From Streptomyces sp. NBC_00576 (lineage in GTDB: Bacteria; Actinomycetota; Actinomycetes; Streptomycetales; Streptomycetaceae): a stretch of 64,000 bases of DNA. The notes beneath the pieces are model-generated. The model saw only the letters and a list, made by a program, of their open reading frames with translations. It ran no database searches and was not told the DNA's origin. The stretch is taken from the NCBI RefSeq assembly GCF_036345175.1, contig NZ_CP107780.1, positions 8,990,001 to 9,054,000 on the forward strand. Direction: 5' to 3'. Positions 17,659 to 25,826 of this stretch are shown piece by piece. Positions within the stretch are counted from its first letter, which is position 1; every line of letters begins with the position of its first letter. The position numbers and the translations under genes are program-made.

Positions 17659-18714
17659 ATGCAGCTCGGGATCAACCTCGGCTACTGGGGTGCCGGAATG
17701 GACGCGGACAATCTGGCCGTGGCGCAGGAGGCCGACCGGCTCGGATACGCCGTCTGCTGGGCCGCCGAGGCCTACGGGTCGGACGCGGCCACAGTGCTCA
17801 CCTGGGTCGCCGCCCAGACCGAGCGTATCGACGTCGGCTCGGCCATCTTCCAGATTCCGGCCCGTCAGCCCGCGATGACCGCGATGACCGCCGCCACCCT
17901 CGACTCGCTCTCCGGCGGCCGCTTCCGGCTCGGTCTCGGCGTCTCCGGGCCGCAGGTCTCCGAGGGCTGGTACGGCGTCAAGTTCGACAAGCCGCTCTCC
18001 CGTACCCGCGAGTACGTGGAGATCGTACGCAAGGCGATGAGCCGTGAGCGGCTCTCCCACGACGGCGAGCACTGGACGCTGCCGCTGCCCGGCGGCCCGG
18101 GCAAGCCCATCAAGCTGACCGTGCACCCCGAGCGCGAGCACATCCCGCTCTACATCGCCGCCATCGGCCCCAAGAACCTCGAACAGACCGGTGAGATCGC
18201 CGACGGGGCGCTGCTCATCTTCCCGTCCGCCGCGCACATCGAGGACACCGCCATCCAGTACCTGCGCGCGGGGCGCGAGAAGGCCGGCAAGACCCTCGAA
18301 GGGTTCGACGTCTGCCCGACGCTGCCGATCGCCGTCGGCGACGACAAGGACGTGGCGTCGCTCGCCGACACCTTCCGGCCGTACACCGCCCTGTACGTGG
18401 GCGGCATGGGCAGCCGTAAGCAGAACTTCTACAACCAGCTCGCCCAGCGCATGGGGTACGAGAAGGAAGCCGCCGAGATCCAGGACAAGTACCTGTCCGG
18501 CGACAAGGAGGGCGCCGCGGCCGCCATTCCGCACGACCTGATCGACCAGACGACGCTGCTCGGCTCGGTGGACCGGATCGCCGACCGGATGCAGGCCTAT
18601 GCGGCGGCCGGTGTCACCACGCTCACCCTCGCCCCGGCCGGCTTCACGCTCGACGAGCGCCTCGCCTCGCTCCGGGCCGGCACCGACGCCCTGGAGCGCG
18701 CCGGACTCGCGTAA
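17659..18714 (+). CDS. LLM-class F420-dependent oxidoreductase
   Basis: A 351-residue luciferase-like TIM-barrel protein. The N-terminus (MQLGINLGYWGAGMDADN), SAIFQIPARQPAMTAMTAATLDSLSGGRFRLGLG and the ADGALLIFP region match F420-dependent LLM oxidoreductases, which move hydride between reduced F420 and a variety of substrates. TAAGGGGAA lies upstream of the ATG at 17659. It is monocistronic, with a terminator at 18735-18775. The physiological substrate is unknown. Confidence 0.88.
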   Translation: MQLGINLGYWGAGMDADNLAVAQEADRLGYAVCWAAEAYGSDAATVLTWVAAQTERIDVGSAIFQIPARQPAMTAMTAATLDSLSGGRFRLGLGVSGPQVSEGWYGVKFDKPLSRTREYVEIVRKAMSRERLSHDGEHWTLPLPGGPGKPIKLTVHPEREHIPLYIAAIGPKNLEQTGEIADGALLIFPSAAHIEDTAIQYLRAGREKAGKTLEGFDVCPTLPIAVGDDKDVASLADTFRPYTALYVGGMGSRKQNFYNQLAQRMGYEKEAAEIQDKYLSGDKEGAAAAIPHDLIDQTTLLGSVDRIADRMQAYAAAGVTTLTLAPAGFTLDERLASLRAGTDALERAGLA

Positions 18715-18734
18715 CCAGAAGCCAGAAAGTTCCG

Positions 18735-18775
18735 CGGCCGTGGTGGGGGCTCGGGGGTCTTCCCCGCCACGGCCG
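18735..18775 (+). terminator. Terminator after the LLM oxidoreductase gene
   Basis: CGGCCGTGGTGGGG (18735-18748) pairs with CCCCGCCACGGCCG (18762-18775), with one G-T wobble. It ends 20 bp after the stop codon begins the gap. Confidence 0.75.
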
Positions 18776-18981
18776 TCACGGAGCACAACGCGCCGCGGAC
18801 CCGGCGGTTACGCCCTCCGCGCCCTCGGAGCCCTCGCACTTACGTCCCTGCACGCCCCTACTGGTCCTCCTTTTGGTGGAGTTGTCCGGCGCACCTGTTG
18901 CAGCGCCTCCGGCCCCGCATTTGACTCGGTATCTGACGCGTTCTTTGCGGAGCCCCGCAGATCTGCGAGAGGTGCCTTTCG

Positions 18982-19770
18982 ATGCTTTCGGCCAGGAGTC
19001 TGTTCCAGGAGATCCTCGACAACGACGATTCCTTCCGCCTCTTCTGCTCCATCGCGGCCAGCGGGGAATCCCAGGGCGGCTGGGAGAACGCCCGTATCGC
19101 CGCGCTCGTCCCGGCGAGCGAACGCGCGCTCGCCCCCAGGATCACCCGTCACGGCGCGGACGAGGACAAGCACGGGCGGATCTTCAAGGCCCTCATGAAG
19201 AAGCGCGGCCTCCAGCCCGTCGACGTCCCGGCCGACACCGACTACACGATGCTTCTGGAACAGCGGGGCATCGGTCTCGCGCACGAGAAGCTCAAGAGCG
19301 ACGAACCGCTGACCGTGCGGGACCTCGTCACCTACCTCGCCCACAGCCGCGTCACCGAGCAGCGTGCCTCCGAGGAGATGGACCTGCTCCGCAGGTACTT
19401 CGGAGACCATCCCGACCTCGGTCGCGCGGTGCGGATGATTTCCCGCGACGAGGACAACCACCTCGCCTACTGCCACGAGGAACTCCTGCGCTTCGCGGCG
19501 GCCGGTCACGGCCGCACGATCCAGCGGACACTGCGCGAGTGCGCGCTCGCCGAGATCCGCGTCTACCGGGACGTCAGCCTCGCGGTCATGTCCCACATGG
19601 GGCGCGTCCTGGGCTGGCCGCGTCCCAAGGCGGTGGTCCTGACGGCGGTCATCCGCGCGGTGTACGCCTACGAGCGAGCCGTCGGCTGGCGCCGCATGGT
19701 CTCCCTGCGGATGCCCGAGCGGCGCGACGCGCTGGGCGGCCCGGCGATCACGTCACCCGAGTACGCCTGA
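18982..19770 (+). CDS. Ferritin-like domain-containing protein
   Basis: A 262-residue four-helix-bundle protein. Acidic/His pairs sit at positions expected for a diiron or related site: HGADEDKHGRIF, VTEQRASEEMDLL and RDEDNHLAYCHEE. The last ~80 residues add further helices, including a moderately hydrophobic one (KAVVLTAVIRAVYAYERAV). GAGAGG precedes the ATG at 18982. It converges on corA with a 68-bp gap. The protein is conserved in Streptomyces near mshC; oxygenase, metal-storage or stress roles are all possible, and none is shown by the sequence. Confidence 0.75.
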   Translation: MLSARSLFQEILDNDDSFRLFCSIAASGESQGGWENARIAALVPASERALAPRITRHGADEDKHGRIFKALMKKRGLQPVDVPADTDYTMLLEQRGIGLAHEKLKSDEPLTVRDLVTYLAHSRVTEQRASEEMDLLRRYFGDHPDLGRAVRMISRDEDNHLAYCHEELLRFAAAGHGRTIQRTLRECALAEIRVYRDVSLAVMSHMGRVLGWPRPKAVVLTAVIRAVYAYERAVGWRRMVSLRMPERRDALGGPAITSPEYA

Positions 19771-19838
19771 GGACGGAGCTGAAAACGGAGCTGAGGGCCG
19801 GAACTGAGGACCAAAGCTGCGGGTCGGACGAAACAGCG

Positions 19839-20852
19839 CTACAGCCAGCCCCGGCGTTTGAACATTCGGTAGAGCAGGACTTCCACCATGACCATCGCCA
19901 CGATCAGCGCCGGGTACGACCACGCCCAGCGCAGTTCCGGCATGTGGTCGAAGTTCATGCCGTAGATCCCGGCGACCATCGTGGGGAACGCGGCCATGGC
20001 GGCGAACGCGGAGATCTTCCGCATGTCGTCGTTCTGCCGGACGCTCATCTGTGCGAGGTGGGCCGACAGTACGTCGGAGACCAGGCGGTCCAGGCCCTCC
20101 ACGGACTCGTTCACGCGCGTGAGGTGGTCGCTGACGTCCCGGAAGAAGGGCTCGGCCTCCTCGTGGACGAAGGGCACGCGCGCGCCGAAGAGGCCAGTGC
20201 CCGAGAGCCTGCCGAGCGGTGCCGCCAGGGGGCCCGTGGCGCGCCGGAACTCCAGGATCTGGCGCTTGAAGGTGTAGATGCGGGACGCCGTGTGACGTGA
20301 GCCTCCGCCGGACGGCGAGAACACCTCCGCCTCCAGTTCCTCCAGGTCGGTGCCCAGCTCGTCCGCCACCTCCACGTAGTGGTCGACGACGGCGTCGGCG
20401 ATCGTGTAGAGCACGGCTGTGGGGCCGTGCCGCAGCATCTCGGGCTCCGACTCCAGACGGTGCCGTACGGCCGCGAGGGGCGCCTCCTCGCCGTGTCGCA
20501 CGGTCACCACGAAGGAGTCGCCGATGAAGACCATGATCTCGCCGGACGAGACGATGTCGGCCTTCGGTTCGTACCCGACCGGCTTGAGCACCATGAACAG
20601 CGAGTCGTCGTACACCTCCAGCTTCGGCCGCTGATGCGCGTTGAGGGCGTCCTCGACGGCCAGGGGGTGCAGTCCGAACTCCTCCGTGACCTGTTCGAAC
20701 TCCTTCTCCGTGGGCTCGTGCAGCCCGATCCAGACGAACGCGTCCCCGACCCCGTCCGCGCGGCACTCGTCGAGGGCGTCGGAGAAGTCCGCGGGGCCGT
20801 CCGTGCGGCGTCCGTCGCGGTAGATGGCGCAGTCGACGATCACGGTGCGCAT
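19839..20852 (-). CDS. corA: CorA-type Mg2+/Co2+ transporter
   Basis: A 337-residue inner-membrane cation channel. It has a long cytoplasmic N-terminal domain and two C-terminal membrane helices; the first ends in the selectivity-loop signature YGMNFDHMPEL, and the second runs through PALIVAMVMVEVLLY. This is the CorA pentamer layout. The start is uncertain: the ATG at 20852 begins the conserved RTVIVDCAIYRDG but has GGGAG only 1-2 bp away, whereas a GTG at 20879 would add nine residues. It is divergent from the phosphomutase gene with a 68-bp gap. Confidence 0.88.
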   Translation of the reverse strand: MRTVIVDCAIYRDGRRTDGPADFSDALDECRADGVGDAFVWIGLHEPTEKEFEQVTEEFGLHPLAVEDALNAHQRPKLEVYDDSLFMVLKPVGYEPKADIVSSGEIMVFIGDSFVVTVRHGEEAPLAAVRHRLESEPEMLRHGPTAVLYTIADAVVDHYVEVADELGTDLEELEAEVFSPSGGGSRHTASRIYTFKRQILEFRRATGPLAAPLGRLSGTGLFGARVPFVHEEAEPFFRDVSDHLTRVNESVEGLDRLVSDVLSAHLAQMSVRQNDDMRKISAFAAMAAFPTMVAGIYGMNFDHMPELRWAWSYPALIVAMVMVEVLLYRMFKRRGWL

Positions 20853-20920
20853 TCTCCCGCCACTCGGCCGAAAACGCACCCCGGCGTACCACCGGGGGCC
20901 GTACGCCTACCCTGGGCCGC

Positions 20921-21607
20921 ATGCCCACGCTGATCCTCGTCCGGCACGGACGTTCCACCGCCAACACCTCTGGGGTGCTCGCCGGCCGCACGCCCGGAGT
21001 CGCCCTCGACGAGCGGGGCGCCGCACAGGCCGCCGCGCTGCCCGGGCGGCTCGCCGAGCTGCCGATCTCCGAGGTCGTCACCAGCCCGCTCCAGCGTTGC
21101 CAGGAGACGATCCGGCCACTTCTGGAAGCCAGGCCGGATCTGCGCGCGCACACCGAGGAGCGGATCTCGGAGTGCGACTACGGGGACTGGTCGGGGCGCA
21201 AGCTCGCCGAGCTGATGGACGAGCCCCTGATGCAGGTCGTCCAGGCCCACCCGTCTGCCGCGGCCTTCCCCGGCGGCGAGTCCATGCGGGCCATGCAGAC
21301 GCGTGCGGCCGAAGCCGTACGCGAGTGGAACGCGCGCGTGGAGGCCGAGCACGGCGCCGACGCCGTCTACCTCATGTGCTCGCACGGCGACATCATCAAG
21401 TCCCTTGTCGCGGACGCACTCGGGCTCCATCTCGACCTCTTTCAGCGGGTGTCCGTCGATCCGTGTTCCATCACGGCGATCCGTTACACCCGTCTCAGGC
21501 CGTTTCTCGTCCGCCTCGGGGACACCGGTGATTTCGCCTCCCTGGCGCCGCGCGAGGAACCGCCGGGCGAGGACGCCGCAGTCGGGGGTGGTGCGGGCGC
21601 ACCGTGA
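20921..21607 (+). CDS. Histidine phosphatase, MSMEG_4193 phosphomutase-like family
   Basis: A 228-residue histidine-phosphatase-superfamily protein. LILVRHGRSTANTSG gives the phosphorylatable His in RHG. SPLQRCQETIRPLL, the ISECDYGDWSG core and YLMCSHGDIIKSL give the second catalytic His. It heads a run of four genes ending in mshC. The TIGRFAM family named for MSMEG_4193 is typically found with the next two genes, so the trio is a conserved actinobacterial unit. The C-terminal ~25 residues are Gly/Pro/Glu-rich and variable. The phosphorylated substrate is unknown. Confidence 0.85.
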   Translation: MPTLILVRHGRSTANTSGVLAGRTPGVALDERGAAQAAALPGRLAELPISEVVTSPLQRCQETIRPLLEARPDLRAHTEERISECDYGDWSGRKLAELMDEPLMQVVQAHPSAAAFPGGESMRAMQTRAAEAVREWNARVEAEHGADAVYLMCSHGDIIKSLVADALGLHLDLFQRVSVDPCSITAIRYTRLRPFLVRLGDTGDFASLAPREEPPGEDAAVGGGAGAP

Positions 21608-21751
21608 TCGTCGGCAGCAGTAGGGTGAAGCGGTCGCGGCAGCGCCGCGGATGCCGATGCCAGCCGATCAGACGACTTTTCAACACGACGTTCAAACGCG
21701 ACTTTTCAGCAGACGACAGACGAAAATCATTCGATTCAATGGAGACAGGAC

Positions 21752-22342
21752 GTGTCCCGTCAGGTGTTCCTCTACGATCCCCCGGACCGCTTCGTGGCCG
21801 GTACGGTCGGACTGCCCGGGCGCCGTACGTTCTTCCTCCAGGCCACCGCCGGCCCCCGGGTGACCAGCGTGGCCCTGGAGAAGACCCAGGTCGCCGCGCT
21901 CGCCGAACGCATGGACGAACTGCTCGACGAGGTCGTACGCCGTAGCGGGGGCAACGCCCCTGTCCCGGCTGTGACCCCCGTCGAGGTGTCCGACACCCGC
22001 CCCCTCGACACCCCGGTCGAGGAGGAGTTCCGGGTCGGCACCATGGCGCTCGCCTGGGACGGCGACGAGCAGCGCATGATCGTCGAGGCGCAGGCCCTGG
22101 TGGAACTGGACGCCGACTCCGACGAGGACCTCGCCGAGGCCGAGGAGCGGCTCCTCCAGGACGAGGAGAACGGCCCCCCGATGCTGCGCGTCCGGCTCAC
22201 CGGTGCACAGGCCCGCGCCTTCGCCAGGCGGGCCCTCGAAGTCGTCAACGCCGGCCGGCCGCCCTGCCCCCTGTGCAGCCTCCCGCTCGACCCGGAAGGA
22301 CATGTATGTCCGCGCCAGAACGGATACCGCCGCGGAGCGTGA
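21752..22342 (+). CDS. DUF3090 family protein
   Basis: A 196-residue actinobacterial protein (TIGR03847/DUF3090). The start (SRQVFLYDPPDRFVAGTVGLPGRR, interrupted here by FFLQA) and the acidic centre (DADSDEDLAEAEERLLQDEENG) are typical. The C-terminus has CPLCSLPLDPEGHVCPRQNG, a Cys-rich knuckle that could bind zinc. The GTG at 21752 follows GGAGACAGGAC. The last 37 bp overlap the next gene, which indicates co-translation. The biochemical role is not known; the constant link with mshC and the phosphomutase suggests a thiol or redox context, which is inference. Confidence 0.85.
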   Translation: MSRQVFLYDPPDRFVAGTVGLPGRRTFFLQATAGPRVTSVALEKTQVAALAERMDELLDEVVRRSGGNAPVPAVTPVEVSDTRPLDTPVEEEFRVGTMALAWDGDEQRMIVEAQALVELDADSDEDLAEAEERLLQDEENGPPMLRVRLTGAQARAFARRALEVVNAGRPPCPLCSLPLDPEGHVCPRQNGYRRGA

Positions 22343-23142
22343 CGGCCACCCGCACACCCGCCGAGCTGCTTGCCAAGGGCGAGCTGACCGTACGCGGGCG
22401 CATCCAGGAGGCGTCGAACGCCGCGCTGTACTGCACGGTCTCGTACGAGGGGCAGGAGGCCGCCTGCATCTACAAACCCGTGGCCGGTGAGCGGCCCCTG
22501 TGGGACTTCCCCGACGGCACCCTCGCCGAGCGCGAGGTGGCCGCCTACGAGGTCTCCGAAGCGACCGGCTGGGGGCTCGTACCGCCGACCGTGCTGCGCG
22601 AGGGGCCGTACGGCGAGGGGATGTGCCAGCTGTGGATCGACGCGGAGGCGGCCGACGGCGACGGGTTGCTCGCCCTGATCGACGGTGAGGAGCCCGGGCC
22701 CGGGTGGAAGGCGATCGCCTTCGCCGAGGTCGGCGAGGGCAAGACGGCGCTGCTCGTGCACGCCGACGACGAGCGGCTGCGGCGGCTCGCCGTACTCGAC
22801 GCGGTGATCAACAACGCGGACCGCAAGGGCGGGCATCTGCTGCCGGGTGACAAGGGGCGGTTGTACGGGATCGACCACGGGGTCACCTTCAACGCCGAGA
22901 ACAAGTTGCGGACATTGTTGTGGGGGTGGGCGGGGGAGCTGCTCCCCTCCGAGGCTGTGTCGGTCCTCACGTCCCTGCGGGACGGACTGGCGCCGGGCGC
23001 CCCGCTGAGCACCCGGCTGGAGGAACTGATCACAGCCGGCGAGGTGGCCGCGACGCGCGTACGTGTGGCCGCGTTGCTGGAGTCCGGAAAGCATCCGGAG
23101 CCCAGCGGGGAGTGGCCGTCGATTCCGTGGCCGCCTGTGTGA
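22306..23142 (+). CDS. SCO1664-family protein (PI3/PI4-kinase-like fold)
   Basis: A 278-residue protein of the family TIGRFAM named after S. coelicolor SCO1664. The N-terminal lobe has AALYCTVSYEGQEAACIYKPVAGERPLWDF (split here as AALYCTVSYEG and EAACIYKPVAGE), whose Lys sits like the ATP-binding Lys of lipid-kinase-like folds. RLAVLDAVINNADRKGGHLL and YGIDHGVTF resemble the catalytic Asp-Asn loop and metal-binding Asp. The ATG at 22306 follows GGAAGGA. It overlaps DUF3090 by 37 bp and ends 132 bp before mshC. Whether it phosphorylates anything is unknown. Confidence 0.82.
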   Translation: MSAPERIPPRSVTATRTPAELLAKGELTVRGRIQEASNAALYCTVSYEGQEAACIYKPVAGERPLWDFPDGTLAEREVAAYEVSEATGWGLVPPTVLREGPYGEGMCQLWIDAEAADGDGLLALIDGEEPGPGWKAIAFAEVGEGKTALLVHADDERLRRLAVLDAVINNADRKGGHLLPGDKGRLYGIDHGVTFNAENKLRTLLWGWAGELLPSEAVSVLTSLRDGLAPGAPLSTRLEELITAGEVAATRVRVAALLESGKHPEPSGEWPSIPWPPV

Positions 23143-23274
23143 GGGTGCGCGCGGCTGTCGTGGGCGTTCCGTAGGCCCACTGCACGTGGGGAGGAATCTC
23201 ACAAGACCCTCTTCCCGGCCATCTGGACCCGGTCCGGCTCGTATACGGAACATCCGTCCGGTTACGCTCATGAC

Positions 23275-24504
23275 ATGCATGCCTGGCCCGCTTCCGAAGT
23301 CCCCGCCCTGACTGGTCGGGGCCGCGACCTGAGGATCCACGACACCGCGACCGGTGCTCTGGTCACCCTCGACCCCGGTCCCGTCGCCCGTATCTACGTC
23401 TGCGGCATCACCCCGTACGACGCGACCCACATGGGTCATGCGGCGACCTACAACGCGTTCGACCTCGTCCAACGCGTGTGGCTCGACACCAAGCGGCAGG
23501 TTCACTACGTCCAGAACGTCACCGACGTCGACGACCCGCTGCTGGAGCGGGCCGTGCGCGACGGGATCGACTGGGCGGGGCTCGCCGAGAAGGAGACCGC
23601 TCTCTTCCGGGAGGACATGACCGCGCTGCGGATGCTCCCCCCGAAGCACTACATCGGCGCCGTCGAGGCGATACCCGGCATCGTTCCGCTCGTCGAGCGG
23701 CTGCGGGACGCGGGCGCCGCCTACGAGCTCGACGGGGACGTCTACTTCTCCGTCGAGGCCGACCCCGACTTCGGCAGGGTGTCCAACCTGGACACCGCCG
23801 CGATGCGGCTGCTGTCCGCCGAGCGCGGGGGCGACCCCGACCGGCCCGGCAAGAAGAACCCGCTCGACCCGATGCTGTGGATGGCCGCCCGGGAGGGCGA
23901 GCCGAGCTGGGACGGTGGTTCGCTGGGCCGCGGTCGCCCCGGGTGGCACATCGAGTGTGTCGCCATCGCCCTCGACCACCTCGGTATGGGCTTCGACGTG
24001 CAGGGCGGCGGCTCCGACCTGGCCTTCCCGCACCACGAGATGGGCGCCTCGCACGCCCAGGCGCTGACCGGCGAGTTCCCCATGGCCAAGGCGTACGTCC
24101 ACGCCGGCATGGTCGCGCTCGACGGCGAGAAGATGTCCAAGTCCAAGGGCAACCTCGTCTTCGTGTCCGCGCTGCGCCGCGACGGGGTCGACCCGGCCGC
24201 CATACGGCTCGCCCTGCTCGCCCACCACTACCGGGCCGACTGGGAGTGGACCGACCAGGTGCTCGAGGACGCCGTGGCGCGGCTCGGGCGCTGGCGGGCC
24301 GCTGTGTCCCGGCCCGACGGGCCGTCCGCCGACGCGCTCGTCGAGGAGCTGCGCGAGGCTCTCTCGAACGATCTGGACGCCCCGGCCGCGCTGGCCGCGG
24401 TGGACCGCTGGGCGGCCCTCCAGGCGGAGCAGGGCGGCACGGACGAGGGTGCCCCCGGCGTCGCCTCCCGTGCCGTGGATGCCCTGCTGGGCGTGGCGCT
24501 GTAA
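23275..24504 (+). CDS. mshC: L-cysteine:1D-myo-inosityl 2-amino-2-deoxy-alpha-D-glucopyranoside ligase
   Basis: A 409-residue enzyme that adds cysteine, via cysteinyl-AMP, to GlcN-inositol in the third step of mycothiol synthesis. It is a cysteinyl-tRNA-synthetase relative: Cys43 in YVCGITPYDATHMGHA is a zinc ligand, followed by the HIGH-like THMGHA. GWHIECVAIA and FPHHEMGASHAQA supply the other zinc residues, and KMSKSKGN is the second adenylate motif. The C-terminal tRNA-binding domain of CysRS is missing, as expected for MshC. The preceding operon genes are conserved neighbours in actinobacteria. Confidence 0.95.
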   Translation: MHAWPASEVPALTGRGRDLRIHDTATGALVTLDPGPVARIYVCGITPYDATHMGHAATYNAFDLVQRVWLDTKRQVHYVQNVTDVDDPLLERAVRDGIDWAGLAEKETALFREDMTALRMLPPKHYIGAVEAIPGIVPLVERLRDAGAAYELDGDVYFSVEADPDFGRVSNLDTAAMRLLSAERGGDPDRPGKKNPLDPMLWMAAREGEPSWDGGSLGRGRPGWHIECVAIALDHLGMGFDVQGGGSDLAFPHHEMGASHAQALTGEFPMAKAYVHAGMVALDGEKMSKSKGNLVFVSALRRDGVDPAAIRLALLAHHYRADWEWTDQVLEDAVARLGRWRAAVSRPDGPSADALVEELREALSNDLDAPAALAAVDRWAALQAEQGGTDEGAPGVASRAVDALLGVAL

Positions 24505-24523
24505 CGGAGACCGCGTACAGAGT

Positions 24524-24557
24524 GGGGCGCCGGGCGGGTTCAACCGCCCGGCGCCCC
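24524..24557 (+). terminator. Terminator after mshC
   Basis: GGGGCGCCGGGCGG (24524-24537) and CCGCCCGGCGCCCC (24544-24557) form a perfect 14-bp stem with a GTTCAA loop. Confidence 0.85.
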
Positions 24558-24728
24558 TGTGCGTGGGCCTGCGGCCCCAGGGAGGGGGGCGAAGTCGGTC
24601 GGGTGGGTCAGTGGTTCGTCCAGTGCGGGGCACCCCGCTCCCGTGGATGCGAGTCGTCCGTTGCTGTCGAGGTGCTGTCGAGTCTCCGGGGCAGGCTGTG
24701 GCGGGAGTCGACATGTGATGTGGTACCA

Positions 24729-24766
24729 GGGTCAGTTGACCCGCAGGACCGGCCAACTGCCGGTCC
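24729..24766 (+). promoter_or_regulatory. Inverted repeats upstream of the Tat-exported protein gene
   Basis: GGGTCA-GT-TGACCC (24729-24742) is an operator-like palindrome. GGACCGGC/GCCGGTCC (24746-24753, 24759-24766) follows at once. Both lie within 60 bp of the start codon, so they could be an operator and a transcript hairpin. No binding protein is suggested. Confidence 0.35.
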
Positions 24767-24785
24767 CTTCCTGGAAGGAAACCCC

Positions 24786-25751
24786 GTGGCACCCACACAC
24801 GGTTCCTTCGCACGCCACGTCAGCCGCCGCGGACTCCTCGCGGCGGGCGCCGCCACCGTCTCCGCCGCCCTGGTCGCCTCACCGGCAGCCGCCTCTCCGA
24901 AGACCCTGCCGACCCTGATATCTCTGCCCAACGGATTCCGTCCGGAAGGCATAGCCACCGGCGCCGGTCCCTACGCCTATCTGGGTTCGCTCGGCGACGG
25001 CTCGATCTACCGCGCCGACCTGCGCACCGGCGCCGGCGAGATCATCTCGACCGGGCCCGGCACCCCGTCCGTCGGGCTCAAACTCGACGGCCAGGGACGC
25101 CTGTTCGTCGCAGCCCGCGCCGAGGGCGCCCGGGTCGTGGACACCCGCACCGGCGCCGTCCTCGCCTCGTACGCCCTCACCACGGCGACCCCCACCTTCG
25201 TCAACGACGTGTTCCTGACCCGGCGCGCGGCGATCTTCACCGACTCCTTCCAGCCGACCCTGTACGTCCTCCCGCTCGGCCGGGGCGGCGCACTGCCGGG
25301 CGCCGGTGACGTCGTACGGATCACCCTGAGCGGCGACTGGAACCAGGTGCCCGGCGAGGCCATCAACGCCAACGGCATCACCGCCACGCCCGACGGAAAG
25401 GCGCTGCTCGTCGTCCAGTCCGGGGTCGGCGGACTCCACCGGGTGGACCCGCGCACCGGGGTCACCAGGCTCGTCGGCCTCGGCGACGCGGCCCCGCTCA
25501 CCAATGGCGACGGACTGCTGCTCGTCGGACGCACGCTGTACGTCGTACAGAACCAGCAGAACGCGATCGACGTGTTCACGCTCTCCCCGGACGGGAGCAG
25601 CGGGGTCTTCCAACGCCGCATCACCGACCCGGACTTCGATGTGCCGACCACGGTGGCCGCGTACCGGAACCGGCTGTATCTGCCCAACGCCCGGTTCTCC
25701 ACCGCGCCGACGCCCGAGACGACGTACGCAGTGGTCGCCGTGGACCGCTGA
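24786..25751 (+). CDS. Tat-exported beta-propeller (SMP-30/lactonase-like) protein
   Basis: A 321-residue secreted protein. The N-terminus has the twin-arginine signal SRRGLLAAGAATVSAALVA (Arg14-Arg15) with an AAA cleavage site near residue 37. The mature part is a run of propeller blades (LPNGFRPEGIATGAGPYAYLGSL cut as LPNGFRPEGIATG, then VGLKLDGQGRLFVA, INANGITATPDGKALLVVQ, LTNGDGLLLVGRTLYVVQ), which resembles SMP-30/gluconolactonase or NHL-type proteins. The GTG at 24786 follows GGAAGGAA at good spacing and begins the signal peptide. The catalytic activity is unverified. Tat export implies a folded, possibly metal-containing protein. Confidence 0.8.
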   Translation: MAPTHGSFARHVSRRGLLAAGAATVSAALVASPAAASPKTLPTLISLPNGFRPEGIATGAGPYAYLGSLGDGSIYRADLRTGAGEIISTGPGTPSVGLKLDGQGRLFVAARAEGARVVDTRTGAVLASYALTTATPTFVNDVFLTRRAAIFTDSFQPTLYVLPLGRGGALPGAGDVVRITLSGDWNQVPGEAINANGITATPDGKALLVVQSGVGGLHRVDPRTGVTRLVGLGDAAPLTNGDGLLLVGRTLYVVQNQQNAIDVFTLSPDGSSGVFQRRITDPDFDVPTTVAAYRNRLYLPNARFSTAPTPETTYAVVAVDR

Positions 25752-25775
25752 CAGACGTCGGGGCGTCCCGTACGG

Positions 25776-25812
25776 GGAAGGGCCGGTGCGCGTGGTGCGC
25801 ACCGGCCCTTCC
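25776..25812. terminator. Bidirectional terminator
   Basis: GGAAGGGCCGGTGCGC (25776-25791) pairs with GCGCACCGGCCCTTCC (25797-25812) around a 5-nt loop, between the convergent propeller and PAC2 genes. Confidence 0.85.
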
Positions 25813-25826
25813 GCTGTACATGACGC

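Noticed and set aside
23478..24780. Upstream extension of the propeller-protein frame across mshC
   Set aside because: The extension is Arg-rich shadow sequence over mshC; the real start is the GTG at 24786 with a ribosome site and Tat signal.
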